Positions 16,006-25,209 are shown, numbered from the stretch's first letter. The stretch: DNA of 64,000 nucleotides from Lachnospiraceae bacterium UBA4260 (GCA_002395235.1 DGWK01000007.1:6197-70196); one strand, 5' to 3'. Notes: a model not told the origin generated them from the letters alone. Program-made: numbers and translations.

Positions 16006-17376
16006 ATGAAAAATAGAGAAAGAATCATTGATGTAAAGGCTTTAATCAGATGTATCGCGGAGAAATGGAGACTTCTCCTTTTGGTCGGCGTCCTGGCCGG
16101 TACAGCGTTCGCAGGCGTTAAAGGTTATTCACAGTATAAACTTTATAAACTCAGTCATGGGCAGCAGGAGACGGTGACAGAAGAGACTGGAACGCAAAAG
16201 GGAAAGATTCTTAATGAAGTGCGTATTGCTGAAACCGAAAGGGAAGAATACTATATCAATTCGATTATCGGGGAGATCAATCCGAACAAGGAAGGAAAGG
16301 CGACAGCTGATATAATAGTAAGCACCTCTGCAAATGCGACGGCCGGGGAGACACAAGTGCAGCAGCCGATTGTCGTTAAGCCACAGAATATAGGGAACTA
16401 CTATTCCTCTACGGTTCTGTACAGAATTGACTATACACAGGTGGCGGCAGAGCTCGGCGTGGATCCGCTGCTTTTAGGTGAGCTGGTTACGGTGACTACG
16501 GGGACGCAGGATCCGGCACAAATCACGGTTTCAGTAATCTATCCCACGCAGGAAGGGGCAAAGCAGATTCTGGATGCGGTTCTGACCCAGGTCAGGGCAT
16601 CGCGCGAGGAGGCACAGAGGATTTACGGGGAGCATGAACTGCTTATCGCCAATGAGGCGTCCGCAGTAGTAGTGGATTCAGCACTTTTTAAGTGGGCGAA
16701 CAGCAGAGCTGCTGAGATTATTGCGCTGGTAAACTCCCACAAGACGTTGAACAACAACCTCTCTTCTTCAAACGCGCCAAGTATAATAGCAGTCAGCAAG
16801 AGGGACATCGTAATGACAGCAGTCAAATCGGGTATCATAGGGCTGATTGTCGGAATAGTGGCAACAATCATTTTGATCGTGATTCATCTTTTAGTGACCG
16901 GCAAGGTCCTGTCAGGCAGAGAATTCAACCGACACTTCGGAATAAAAAAGATCGCCTGTGTTCCCGGCAGGAAGTTCGCGATTCTGAAGGGGCCGGATAA
17001 GTGGGTGGCATCTATTGACAGCGCTTATTACAATCATCCGCAGAGAAATGTCTGCCTGCAGGTCGCTGATGCGGCGATCAGAGCGGCTGTGCGCCCTGAC
17101 GCGCAGATCGCGCTGGTAGGCGATCTTCCCATGGAGTATCTGGATAAACTTGCCGCGGAGATGAATAAAAGCGGAGCTGTCACAGGGCTCAGAGCTTTTT
17201 ATTATGCCATCCCCTGTATGGAGCAGACCCCGGACGGCGTGGTCTCGATCGTGAACTGCGATGCGGCGGTCATCGTGGCGAGGGCGGAGAAATCCACCTA
17301 TAGAGGCGCTGAAGATGTGCTGGACGCCTGCGCGCTCCTTGGCAGAGATGTCATAGGATCCATCGTACTCATGTGA
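16006..17376 (+). CDS. Wzz/CpsC-type chain-length protein fused to a degenerate tyrosine-kinase-like domain
   Basis: The 456-residue protein has a membrane helix at about residues 22-40 (LLLLVGVLAGTAF), an extracellular Wzz-type region of about 230 residues, and a second helix at about 270-300 (SGIIGLIVGIVATIILIVI). The C-terminal 150 residues are cytoplasmic and read like a BY-kinase (CpsD/Wzc) fold: DAAVIVARAEKSTYRGAEDV and ALLGRDVIGSIVL match the end of that domain. The position expected for the Walker A loop reads IALVGDLPMEYLDKLA and lacks the GKT motif, so it is probably catalytically dead. The start at 16006 was chosen for its TTTGGAG site. It heads the polysaccharide operon and likely controls chain length or export. 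Confidence 0.75.
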   Translation: MKNRERIIDVKALIRCIAEKWRLLLLVGVLAGTAFAGVKGYSQYKLYKLSHGQQETVTEETGTQKGKILNEVRIAETEREEYYINSIIGEINPNKEGKATADIIVSTSANATAGETQVQQPIVVKPQNIGNYYSSTVLYRIDYTQVAAELGVDPLLLGELVTVTTGTQDPAQITVSVIYPTQEGAKQILDAVLTQVRASREEAQRIYGEHELLIANEASAVVVDSALFKWANSRAAEIIALVNSHKTLNNNLSSSNAPSIIAVSKRDIVMTAVKSGIIGLIVGIVATIILIVIHLLVTGKVLSGREFNRHFGIKKIACVPGRKFAILKGPDKWVASIDSAYYNHPQRNVCLQVADAAIRAAVRPDAQIALVGDLPMEYLDKLAAEMNKSGAVTGLRAFYYAIPCMEQTPDGVVSIVNCDAAVIVARAEKSTYRGAEDVLDACALLGRDVIGSIVLM

Positions 17377-17388
17377 CGGGAGAGTCTC

Positions 17389-18702
17389 GTGAGAGCGGGA
17401 GATCGAAGCGCGGCCGGAGCCGGGATCGGAGCTTCGGGGGCGCTTGGCCTTATTACGACAGTGTTTCTGTTTCAGACGCTGCTAGAAAATTTCTTTTATA
17501 AAGCTTCCTATATTGATGAGGCGATCGCAGCACTGTTTCTGGGATATTTTGTCCTGGACCTGCTAATGAGCGCGGAAATAAGGGTGGTGGATCTGCTGAT
17601 CTGCAGCTTTGCGGCGGTCATGGTGGCGGCCGGATTGTACGGTAATCTCCGATTCGGGATTCAGGGGGCCAAGGCTGCGATCATCATCGATATAATCAGT
17701 CATCTCAAGTTCGTTTTTGTATTCCTGGGCGTCAGCGCATTCTGCAGGGTTAATTGCGTGGACTATCGCAGCGTCATCAGGCTCCCAGTCCTGATGGCTA
17801 AGGCCTATCTGACGGTCCTGTTTGTTTTTGGTGTGATTAACCAGGTTGCCGACATAGGGATGCACGCAGAGATAAGATATGGTCTTCGGGTCTATTCGTT
17901 TATTTTCGGGACACCCGGTATAGTCGCCAACACAGTTCTGTTCATTATTTCACTCCTTCTTATGGAGTGTGCCCTTAGGCCGGGGAAAGGGAACAGGATC
18001 TGGCTTGCGATGGCTGAAATACTCCTGATCATGGTGATCAAGTCCAGATCACTTATTCTGGCCATGGTCTTTGCGGCGCTCTATGTTTCGCTGATTATAG
18101 AGAAGAAGCACAGCCTGTTGTTCAGAGGTGCACTGATCCTGGCGGCGGCAGGCATAATCGGATACCCACAGTACAAGAAATATTTTGTCAACGGAGTAAA
18201 GGTGAATGTGGGAAAGTCGCCGCGACTGCTGTTCTTAGAGGGCGGGACACAGCTGTTTAAAGAGTATTTCCCCTTCGGGACCGGTTTTGGGACCTTTGGT
18301 TCCGGTAGCGCGGCAAATTATTATTCACAGTTGTACTATGACATGGGATTTGATGAGGTAGGGGGAATGTCTCCGAGTGATCCCCGATTCCTCAATGATA
18401 CGTTCTGGCCCATGATTGCCGCGCAATTGGGCCTGTTCGGGACAATCGCCTATGTGCTGCTTCTTTTCGGGGTTCTCGCAGAGCTCTGCCATAGAGCGAA
18501 GGAAAGTGGCAATAGCTATATTCGGCTGGCAGCTTTGTTCTACGCGGTCAATGTGCTGGTATCCTCGATCCAGTCCAACTATCCCGGCAATAATTCGATG
18601 TGCATGCTGACTTTTATCGTGACACTGATGCCTTTTGCGGCAAGCGCGGCAGGGCTTGAGAGCGCAGCGGCAACCGGACCGGAGGCGCACAATGGTAATT
18701 GA
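17389..18702 (+). CDS. Polytopic membrane protein, O-antigen polymerase/ligase-like
   Basis: A 437-residue protein with about ten to eleven membrane helices. Near the C-terminus there is a large loop of about 70 residues between helices (GTGFGTFGSGSAANYYS, then SPSDPRFLNDTFWP), a layout typical of Wzy polymerases and O-antigen ligases, whose periplasmic loop carries the active residues. Sequence conservation in this superfamily is weak, so the assignment rests on topology plus its position between a Wzz-like protein and glycosyltransferases. It starts with GTG at 17389 after GGGAG, 12 bases downstream of the preceding gene, and its end overlaps the next gene. Likely polymerises the repeat unit outside the membrane. 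Confidence 0.65.
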   Translation: MRAGDRSAAGAGIGASGALGLITTVFLFQTLLENFFYKASYIDEAIAALFLGYFVLDLLMSAEIRVVDLLICSFAAVMVAAGLYGNLRFGIQGAKAAIIIDIISHLKFVFVFLGVSAFCRVNCVDYRSVIRLPVLMAKAYLTVLFVFGVINQVADIGMHAEIRYGLRVYSFIFGTPGIVANTVLFIISLLLMECALRPGKGNRIWLAMAEILLIMVIKSRSLILAMVFAALYVSLIIEKKHSLLFRGALILAAAGIIGYPQYKKYFVNGVKVNVGKSPRLLFLEGGTQLFKEYFPFGTGFGTFGSGSAANYYSQLYYDMGFDEVGGMSPSDPRFLNDTFWPMIAAQLGLFGTIAYVLLLFGVLAELCHRAKESGNSYIRLAALFYAVNVLVSSIQSNYPGNNSMCMLTFIVTLMPFAASAAGLESAAATGPEAHNGN

Positions 18703-19408
18703 ATGTATCGGACTTCCCGGAAGCGGAAAGACATATCTCATGGAACTTGTCGAGAAGGAGCTCAGGCGCAGGGAAGTCGACTATGTGAATGTCTCTGCGA
18801 ACCTGATGAATCGGATTACTTGGAAGATCCTGAGAAAAGCAGCGCGTGCGCTGATCTATTTGAATGCCGACGCGAGATGGCTCCGCGACAGGCTCATTAA
18901 GATCCTCGACGAAGAAGGGGAACGTAGCAGCAGCTTCGGAATTTACGAAAATGAGAGATACACGGTCAAAAGCGCGGCACTGTTGGCGTTTTTGTATCGG
19001 AGAATGATCCGGTCGCCCAAGCTCTATTTGTTTGATGAGGGGCTGGTCCACACACTGGTAAAATTCTGCGCGGATTTCCGGCTCTCCGACGAGACCTTCC
19101 GCAAGATGGTGACGGAGTCGGAAAGGGGCGTTCGCAGCGCGAGGATCGTAATCCTGAATGAGATTCCCATGCAGGACTGCCTCGCCTCCCTGAAAGACAG
19201 GGACAGGCATATCTGTGAATTTGATGAACTGGGCGGGGAACAGCTCACGGCGCTTCTTGGCGAGTATGAAAGACTAAATAACGTCTATAAAGAGAACTTC
19301 CGCGTTCTGGAGGTCCACAGGGAGGAAGAGAACCGCAGGAAGCTGTCGCGCATATTCGGAAAGATCCGTCAGGTTCTCACAAGTGCCGGCGAGAGGGATG
19401 CAAGATGA
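18692..19408 (+). CDS. P-loop NTPase/kinase-like protein in polysaccharide operon
   Basis: The 238-residue cytoplasmic protein begins directly with a Walker A motif, CIGLPGSGKTYLM, and has LYLFDEGLVH near residue 110 as a probable Walker B region. The size and fold resemble thymidylate-kinase-like or small-molecule-kinase P-loop proteins, but I see no substrate-specific motif. The ATG at 18692 is preceded by GGAGG and overlaps the polymerase gene by 11 bases; its own stop overlaps the next ATG by 4 bases, so it is translationally coupled to both sides. That tight coupling argues for a role in this pathway, for example phosphorylating a sugar or polyol precursor. Function is not established. 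Confidence 0.7.
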   Translation: MVIECIGLPGSGKTYLMELVEKELRRREVDYVNVSANLMNRITWKILRKAARALIYLNADARWLRDRLIKILDEEGERSSSFGIYENERYTVKSAALLAFLYRRMIRSPKLYLFDEGLVHTLVKFCADFRLSDETFRKMVTESERGVRSARIVILNEIPMQDCLASLKDRDRHICEFDELGGEQLTALLGEYERLNNVYKENFRVLEVHREEENRRKLSRIFGKIRQVLTSAGERDAR

Positions 19409-20400
19409 AAGATCTGAGAATGAAAGATCTTAAAGACAAGTTCAAACGGGCCGGAGGCGTACAGATCTTAAAGCAGTATGCCAAGGCGCACGTGCTGGGC
19501 TACGCGATGCTCCAGGCGGCGCTTATGGGAACATCGCAGAAATCTCTCGAGATCGTCAGGCTGAGCGTCAGCAACAGGGTCCTGGGAAAGCTGCGGAAAA
19601 AATACAGGTCCTATATAGAGGAGTATCTGACAAGAGAAGGACAGAAAACTCCGAAAGAGCGCGTGAAAACAGACCATATCTGGATCCTGTGGCTGGACGG
19701 GCTTGACAGTGCGCCCGAGGTCGTCAAGGTGTGCGTGCGATCCGTGACAGAGCATTTCCCCGACAAAAAAGTCCATATCCTCACGGAAGAAAACTACAGG
19801 GACTATGTGACGTTTCCGCCCTTTATACAGGAGAAGATTGACTACGGGGTGATCTCGAAGACACATATGTCGGATCTGCTGCGGCTGGAGCTGCTGATTA
19901 GGTATGGAGGGACTTGGCTGGACGCCACAGTATTCTGTTCCTCTCCGAAAGTACCCGATTATATGCTGGACAGCGACCTGTTCCTGTTTCAGGATCTCAA
20001 ACCGGGGCTGGATGGCCACAGCCAGCGCATATCCAGCTGGATGATCACGGCCTGCACGAATCACCCCATTCTTCGCCTGACCAGAGCGCTTTTATACGCG
20101 TATTGGAAGAAAAACACGGCGATGGACGACTATTTTCTTTTCCATGATTTCTTTGAGCTGGCGATTGAGAGCTATCCACAGGAGTGGAAGGACGTAGTGC
20201 CGCGCAGCAATGCGGCTCCGCACATCCTTCTGCTGCGGCTGTTTGAGCAGTATGACGAGAGAATTTGGGAAGCCGTGAGGGAGATGACGCCTTTCCATAA
20301 ATTAACTTATAAATTTGAAACTGAGAAAACACAAATTCCGGGGACCTATTACAAAGTCCTTCTGGAAGACGCGGCTAAGAAGGGCAAAGACGCCTTTTGA
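19405..20400 (+). CDS. Capsular polysaccharide synthesis glycosyltransferase (GT32-like)
   Basis: A 331-residue protein with IWILWLDGLDSAPEVVKVC near residue 90, then HILTEENYRDYV, KTHMSDLLRLELLIRYGG and TWLDATVFCS. This series matches the 'capsular polysaccharide synthesis protein' family (PF05704) related to GT32 enzymes, where the GGxxxD(A) stretch replaces the usual DxD metal site. It probably adds a sugar to the growing lipid-linked repeat unit on the inner membrane face. The first 60 residues are basic and amphipathic and may touch the membrane. ATGA overlap with the preceding gene. Donor and linkage cannot be told from sequence. Confidence 0.82.
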   Translation: MKDLRMKDLKDKFKRAGGVQILKQYAKAHVLGYAMLQAALMGTSQKSLEIVRLSVSNRVLGKLRKKYRSYIEEYLTREGQKTPKERVKTDHIWILWLDGLDSAPEVVKVCVRSVTEHFPDKKVHILTEENYRDYVTFPPFIQEKIDYGVISKTHMSDLLRLELLIRYGGTWLDATVFCSSPKVPDYMLDSDLFLFQDLKPGLDGHSQRISSWMITACTNHPILRLTRALLYAYWKKNTAMDDYFLFHDFFELAIESYPQEWKDVVPRSNAAPHILLLRLFEQYDERIWEAVREMTPFHKLTYKFETEKTQIPGTYYKVLLEDAAKKGKDAF

Positions 20401-20423
20401 CAGTCTTCATTGGAGAGCCTGTA

Positions 20424-21290
20424 ATGGTATGTTTTGTAATTCTGCACTACATGGCGCTGGATGAGACGATCCAGTGTGTGGAGTCGATCTTGAATAACAT
20501 GGACGGGGAGAAAAGGGTCATTGTCGTCGACAACTGCTCTCCCAACGGGACGCTGGCAGATCTGCAGGCGCGCTATAAAAACGCGCCGGGGGTGGACGTG
20601 ATCGGCACGGACAGGAATCTCGGATTTGCCAAAGGAAACAATTTCGGCTATAACTATGCGGTAAGCAAATATGAACCGGATTTCACCGTTGTCATGAACA
20701 ATGATATGGAGATCCGGCAGAAGGACTTCATCGGTCAGATGGAGCAAAGTTACAAAGACTATGGCTTTGCCGTCATGGGACCGGATATTTATTCCACGAA
20801 GAAAAAGTACCACCAGAATCCGCAGACGAGAAAGATGCCGACAAGGGAGGACCTGGAGAGGACTCGCCGGCAGCTGGAGACCAAGAACCGGCTGCAGCCG
20901 CTGATTTCCCTGAAATGGACGATTTTAAGCCTTGTGCACAAAAAGCCCGCGCAGGAGAAGCGAGACAAGAACTATGTGGATCACGCAGTGGAGAATCCGC
21001 TCCTGCACGGCTCCTGTTATGTCTTTTCCCGGGATTTTATGAAAAGGCATCCTCGGGAGTGCTTCTATCCGGAGACCTTTATGTATTTTGAGGCGGAGAT
21101 CCTGTGCTATCAGTGCAGAAGAGACGGCGAGAAGATGATCTACGACCCGCGGCTGCGGGTGGATCACCACGAGGATGTCGCCACAGATCTCGAGTATCAC
21201 AAGCAGTCCAGGAAATCCATATTTACCATAAAATGTATGCTGCAGTCCGTGAAAGCCTTTCTGGCGCTCATGGATCGCGACGGCAATTAA
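20424..21290 (+). CDS. GT2-family glycosyltransferase (rhamnosyltransferase-like)
   Basis: The 288-residue protein opens with VCFVILHYMALDETIQCVES, then VDNCSPNGT and GFAKGNNFGYNYA, followed by VVMNNDMEI, which supplies the metal-binding acidic residues. This set is typical of GT2 enzymes of the rhamnosyltransferase type. The C-terminal half has GSCYVFSRDFM and FEAEILCYQ, usual for the acceptor-binding part. The start at 20424 is chosen because GGAGAG lies six bases upstream; the longer in-frame TTG at 20397 lies on the stop codon of the previous gene. It functions with its operon neighbours in repeat-unit assembly; donor sugar unknown. Confidence 0.85.
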   Translation: MVCFVILHYMALDETIQCVESILNNMDGEKRVIVVDNCSPNGTLADLQARYKNAPGVDVIGTDRNLGFAKGNNFGYNYAVSKYEPDFTVVMNNDMEIRQKDFIGQMEQSYKDYGFAVMGPDIYSTKKKYHQNPQTRKMPTREDLERTRRQLETKNRLQPLISLKWTILSLVHKKPAQEKRDKNYVDHAVENPLLHGSCYVFSRDFMKRHPRECFYPETFMYFEAEILCYQCRRDGEKMIYDPRLRVDHHEDVATDLEYHKQSRKSIFTIKCMLQSVKAFLALMDRDGN

Positions 21291-21298
21291 GGAAGTTC

Positions 21299-22765
21299 GT
21301 GCAAAAACCAAGCGTTAAGAAAAATTACATATATAACCTCGCCTATCAGATGCTGGCGGTGATCATACCGCTCATGATCCAGCCCTATATAGCCAGGGTC
21401 CTGGGAGCGGGAGAAGTGGGCGCATTCAGCTATACGACTGCCATTACGGGATATTTTGCCCTGGTCGGAAACCTGGGGATCGCCACTTACGGGCAGCTCC
21501 GGGTCGCGGCCTTCAGGAATGACCGCAAAGTGGTCTCACAGATCTTCTGGGAGCTGGCCATCCTGCGGCTTCTCCTGATGACGGGCGCCGCGGCGATTTT
21601 CCTGCTGTTCATCCGGTTTGTGGCGCGGCCCGAATACAAGACTCTGTATCTGGTGCTGATCGTGCAGATCTTCGCCAGCGCCATCGATATCGCCTGGCTC
21701 CTGCAGGGATTCGAGGAGTTCCGCAAGATCGTCCTGCGCAATACCCTTATCAAAATAGTGAGTATCGTCCTGATTTTCGCTTTTGTCAAAAAACAGAGCG
21801 ATATCTATATCTATGCGCTCATTATGAACGGTTCGACTTTGCTCGGGAATGCGTCGATCTGGTTCTTTACGCCGTCCCTGGTGGACCGCGTTCCGCTCCG
21901 CAGGCTGGATCTGAAGAGACATCTTCGATCCTGCATCATCTACTTCATTCCGACCATCGCGACGACCTTCTACCTGTCGCTGGACAAGCAGATGATCAAG
22001 TGGTTTACGGAGACTTCCGTGGAAAACGGCTACTATGAGTTCGCCCAGAGGATCGAGCAGATGGCGGTCACGGTCGTCACATCCCTCAGCATCGTGACGA
22101 TGCCGAGAATGGCGAATCTGTTCAACCTCAATCAGGTTGACCGCCTCAGAAACAGGCTGGAGCAGACGATCCGCTTTATTCTGCTCGTCGCCGTTCCCAT
22201 GTGCATGGGGCTTATGTCGGTGTCCGACTATCTGGTGCCGCTCTATCTGGGACCCGGATTCGAGAGGAGCGCGGCGCTGCTCAAGATCTTCAGCCTGCTG
22301 ATCATTGTCGTCGGCCTCAACAACGCGGTCGGCAAGCAGGTTCTGATGCCTGTAGGTCGGCAGAAAGAATACAACATGAGTGTGATTCTGGGCGCTTTCG
22401 TCAACTTCGGACTCAACCTGCTCATGATCCCGCGTTTTTTCGCAATGGGCGCCGTGACGGCATCCGTTGCCGCGGAGACCTCGATCCTTCTGGCTTTTAT
22501 CTATTTTTCGAGGGACTATGTGCGGCTCAGCTGGATCCTGAGAGCTTCCGTGCGCTATCTGATCGCCGGTCTGGCGATGGCCGGCGTTATTGTGCTGAGC
22601 AGACGGTGGATCACCGTTTCCTGGAAGGGCTTATTGATCCAGGTCGTCGGAGGCGGGATCATCTATGTTGTGACGGTCCTTTTGCTGCGCGACGCCTTTG
22701 CCCTGGAGATGCTGGCGATCATTAAGAGGAATCTCCCCTCTGTCAAAAAGCGCGGCGGAGAGTAA
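21299..22765 (+). CDS. Wzx-type polysaccharide flippase
   Basis: A 488-residue membrane protein with about 12-14 helices. It begins VKKNYIYNLAYQMLAVIIPL and continues with ARVLGAGEVGAFSY, the conserved start of oligosaccharide flippases of the MATE/MOP superfamily. These flip the completed lipid-linked repeat unit to the outer face for polymerisation. The GTG start at 21299 follows GGAAG and lies nine bases after the previous stop; upstream in-frame codons overlap the glycosyltransferase gene in another frame and are not used. The gene sits next to glycosyltransferases and downstream of a polymerase-like gene, the normal set for Wzx/Wzy-dependent synthesis. Confidence 0.9.
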   Translation: MQKPSVKKNYIYNLAYQMLAVIIPLMIQPYIARVLGAGEVGAFSYTTAITGYFALVGNLGIATYGQLRVAAFRNDRKVVSQIFWELAILRLLLMTGAAAIFLLFIRFVARPEYKTLYLVLIVQIFASAIDIAWLLQGFEEFRKIVLRNTLIKIVSIVLIFAFVKKQSDIYIYALIMNGSTLLGNASIWFFTPSLVDRVPLRRLDLKRHLRSCIIYFIPTIATTFYLSLDKQMIKWFTETSVENGYYEFAQRIEQMAVTVVTSLSIVTMPRMANLFNLNQVDRLRNRLEQTIRFILLVAVPMCMGLMSVSDYLVPLYLGPGFERSAALLKIFSLLIIVVGLNNAVGKQVLMPVGRQKEYNMSVILGAFVNFGLNLLMIPRFFAMGAVTASVAAETSILLAFIYFSRDYVRLSWILRASVRYLIAGLAMAGVIVLSRRWITVSWKGLLIQVVGGGIIYVVTVLLLRDAFALEMLAIIKRNLPSVKKRGGE

Positions 22766-22778
22766 AAGGAGGCTTCAA

Positions 22779-23645
22779 GTGACGGAATTTACGGAATTGA
22801 AATACAAGAAGGCCGGCCCGTCTGAGCCACTTTCAATGCGGGATACGCAGCAGATTGCGTTGGAAATCCTGCACACGGTGGCACAGATCTGCGAGGAGCG
22901 GAACCTGCGCTATTATCTGGTTTACGGGACTTTGATCGGCGCGGTCAGACACCATGGATTTATCCCCTGGGACGACGACGTGGACATCATGATGCCGCGC
23001 CCCGACTACGACAAATTGATGGGTTACCTGAAAGACCACATCGGGGAGTATCCCCACCTGCAGGTCTTCAACAGAGAGACGTGCCCGGAATATCCCTACA
23101 TGATTACCCGCATCAGCGATGACCGCTATGAGATCCGCATGGAGAACGAGAAGCCCTTCGGAATGGGCGTCTTTATTGATATCTACCCGTATGACGGTCT
23201 CGGGAACGAGCAGCGGGAAGCAATCCGGTTCGGTATGAAGGGGGACCGCCTGTCCTCGCTCTGTTATCAGGCGAGCCGGGACCATTTTGCCATAGAGACC
23301 ACAACCTCGCCGCTGAGAAAGGTGATCAAGTATCCGGTCTATCTTTTGTGCCGCCGTCTTGGCAAAGAGAGGTTCCAGGATGCTCTGGAGAAGTTGGCAG
23401 GCGTCAGGCCTTATGACGCGAGCAAGTATGTGGGCTGTGTGATCTGGCTCTCCTGGGGCGTAAAGGATATGTATCTGAGAAAGTGGTTTGACGCGTATAC
23501 GTATATGCCATTTGAGCAGTACAGATTCCGCGTGCCGGCGGCCTATGACAAGATCTTGCGGCACACATACGGAGATTATATGCAGCTGCCGCCCGAGGAA
23601 GACCGGGTGGGGCATCACTATTACAAGGCGTATAAGAAAAAGTGA
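22779..23645 (+). CDS. LicD-family phosphotransferase
   Basis: The 288-residue protein contains LRYYLVYGTLIGAVRHHGF followed by PWDDDVDIMM, the nucleotidyltransferase-fold signature of LicD. LicD proteins move phosphocholine (or another phospho-alcohol) from a CDP carrier onto sugar residues of teichoic acids or surface glycans. The GTG start at 22779 has AAAAGGAGG seven bases upstream. It is the last gene of the polysaccharide operon, followed by a terminator. Two wall enzymes in this region carry choline-binding-like repeats, so a phosphocholine-type decoration recognised by these repeats is plausible, but no choline uptake or activation gene is present in the window. Confidence 0.88.
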   Translation: MTEFTELKYKKAGPSEPLSMRDTQQIALEILHTVAQICEERNLRYYLVYGTLIGAVRHHGFIPWDDDVDIMMPRPDYDKLMGYLKDHIGEYPHLQVFNRETCPEYPYMITRISDDRYEIRMENEKPFGMGVFIDIYPYDGLGNEQREAIRFGMKGDRLSSLCYQASRDHFAIETTTSPLRKVIKYPVYLLCRRLGKERFQDALEKLAGVRPYDASKYVGCVIWLSWGVKDMYLRKWFDAYTYMPFEQYRFRVPAAYDKILRHTYGDYMQLPPEEDRVGHHYYKAYKKK

Positions 23646-23651
23646 AGAGCA

Positions 23652-23697
23652 AAAAATCCCTGTCCACTTCAGGTGGGCAGGGATTTTGTTATGCTTT
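23652..23697 (+). terminator. Terminator after the polysaccharide operon
   Basis: AAATCCCTGTCCAC pairs with GTGGGCAGGGATTTT around a short loop, beginning seven bases after the licD-like stop codon. Confidence 0.8.
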
Positions 23698-23743
23698 ACT
23701 ATAATTTTTTGAAACAGTCCGTCGGACCTTATTCTCTGTCGCC

Positions 23744-25042
23744 TTATTTCACCGTCGCCTTAAAGTAAGCGTCTATGCCGTTTACCAATCCCGAAAGCAT
23801 CTTCTCCTGATAAGCGGCTGTCTGCATGAGCGCATCCTCTTTCTTGTTGGTCATGTAGCCGAGTTCTATGAGCGTTGTGGGAACTTTGCTCCAGTTGTTG
23901 CCCATCATGGTGTCAGTCTCCATGACGCCTTCGTTGTTGCAGCCGGTCGCCTTTACATACTGCGCCAGCATGATGTCAGAGAGCTGGCGGGACTGCTTGT
24001 AAGTTTTCGGAGTGAAGGGGTTGTTCTTCGTGATGCAGATGGTCATGGCGCCGTTTTTGGAGTGATCCTTGGGAGCAGCATTGGCGTGGACTCGGAGGAA
24101 GATCGCCGCGTTGTTCTTATTGGCGACCTGCGCGCGGTCTATGCAGCTGTAGGAACCGCTGTTCTTCGTGCGGACCATGACGACTTTGTAGCCGCGTTTT
24201 GTGAGCAGATCCCTGAGCTTTAAGGAGATCTGCAGGTTCAGCTCGTATTCCATGAGTCCTGTGTAGGGACTCTTGGCACCGATGTTGTCCGCTTCCTTGA
24301 GCGTCTTGGAGCCAGGCCCGATCGGGACGTTCTCGTCCGCAGGATCGGCGGAGTGACCCGGATCGATCACGATGACATGTTTGGAGGCCCAGTCGGTCTG
24401 CAGAATGCCGGTATTGCTGTCAAAGTAGAAAATTTTTCCGCTTATGGTCCTCAAGCCCAAGAACATAACACCTGCCGGCTCTGAGGGAAATCTATTATCT
24501 GCAAAGAAGTAGAGGTTCCCATCAATTTTTTTAGTACCGGTCTGCAACTGCCCCTTTATAGAGACCGAGGTGTCCGCCCGGGAAAAATAGTGCTTATAGT
24601 ATTTGTCACCGCGCTTGATGATCTGAAAGCCGGTAAGCATCTGTCCTTCGTTAGAAGGACTGTACTTGCTGTAATTGGCGTCCGAGAAATAAAAAATCTG
24701 CTTGGTACCCTTTACGGAAATAGTCTTAAAACCTGTGACCATTTCGCCGTTTTTGTCGGGATCAAAATAGTACATATGACCATTGATTGTCCGCCAGCCG
24801 ATACAGGGCTTGCCGTCGTCGTAATAATACCATTTTTTATCTGCTGTCAGCTGCCACTTGCCGGTGGCCGCCATCGAAGTAATCTCCCGGGAATCGGGAG
24901 TCACTTTCGACATTTCGTCTGCTGAAGAAGTGCTGCGCGGGAAAGCCGTATCGGAACCTGCGGCCAGGACAAGAGCCGGCGGCACCGCGGCTATGCATAC
25001 AGTTAATACAAGTGCAGCAATGGTACGGATAAATGATTTCAT
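23744..25042 (-). CDS. Secreted N-acetylmuramoyl-L-alanine amidase with cell-wall-binding repeats
   Basis: A 432-residue exported protein. The signal peptide covers about residues 1-28. About residues 60-225 carry CW-binding repeats (WYYYDDG, GWRTINGHMYYF and extended copies such as FADNRFPSEPAGVMFLGL). The C-terminal Amidase_3 domain starts at VIVIDPGHS (zinc His), has EYELNLQISLKL (zinc Glu), FLRVHANA (zinc His) and TLIELGYMTN with the catalytic Glu. It cleaves the bond between muramic acid and the stem peptide. The extended repeats are the same variant as in the L,D-transpeptidase at 8534, so both probably dock to the same wall polymer. It is encoded against its neighbours, in single file. 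Confidence 0.92.
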   Translation of the reverse strand: MKSFIRTIAALVLTVCIAAVPPALVLAAGSDTAFPRSTSSADEMSKVTPDSREITSMAATGKWQLTADKKWYYYDDGKPCIGWRTINGHMYYFDPDKNGEMVTGFKTISVKGTKQIFYFSDANYSKYSPSNEGQMLTGFQIIKRGDKYYKHYFSRADTSVSIKGQLQTGTKKIDGNLYFFADNRFPSEPAGVMFLGLRTISGKIFYFDSNTGILQTDWASKHVIVIDPGHSADPADENVPIGPGSKTLKEADNIGAKSPYTGLMEYELNLQISLKLRDLLTKRGYKVVMVRTKNSGSYSCIDRAQVANKNNAAIFLRVHANAAPKDHSKNGAMTICITKNNPFTPKTYKQSRQLSDIMLAQYVKATGCNNEGVMETDTMMGNNWSKVPTTLIELGYMTNKKEDALMQTAAYQEKMLSGLVNGIDAYFKATVK

Positions 25043-25163
25043 ATTCGTGGGTCCTTTCCGGCGCGGCTAAATGCGCTGCGCCGCCTGATCACAGGCTTAT
25101 GATTTGGCTTCTTATGTATTCTACAATAGAATTGCTTTTTGTGCACATCTTTCGTAGGGGTAT

Positions 25164-25171
25164 GATATACT
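25164..25171 (+). promoter_or_regulatory. Extended -10 promoter element for aroK
   Basis: TGATATACT (TGn-TATACT) lies 39 bases before the aroK start. I see no good -35, which is common for extended -10 promoters. Confidence 0.4.
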
Positions 25172-25209
25172 GACTAAATAGTTACGGTTGCAAAAAGAAA
25201 GGAAAATAC

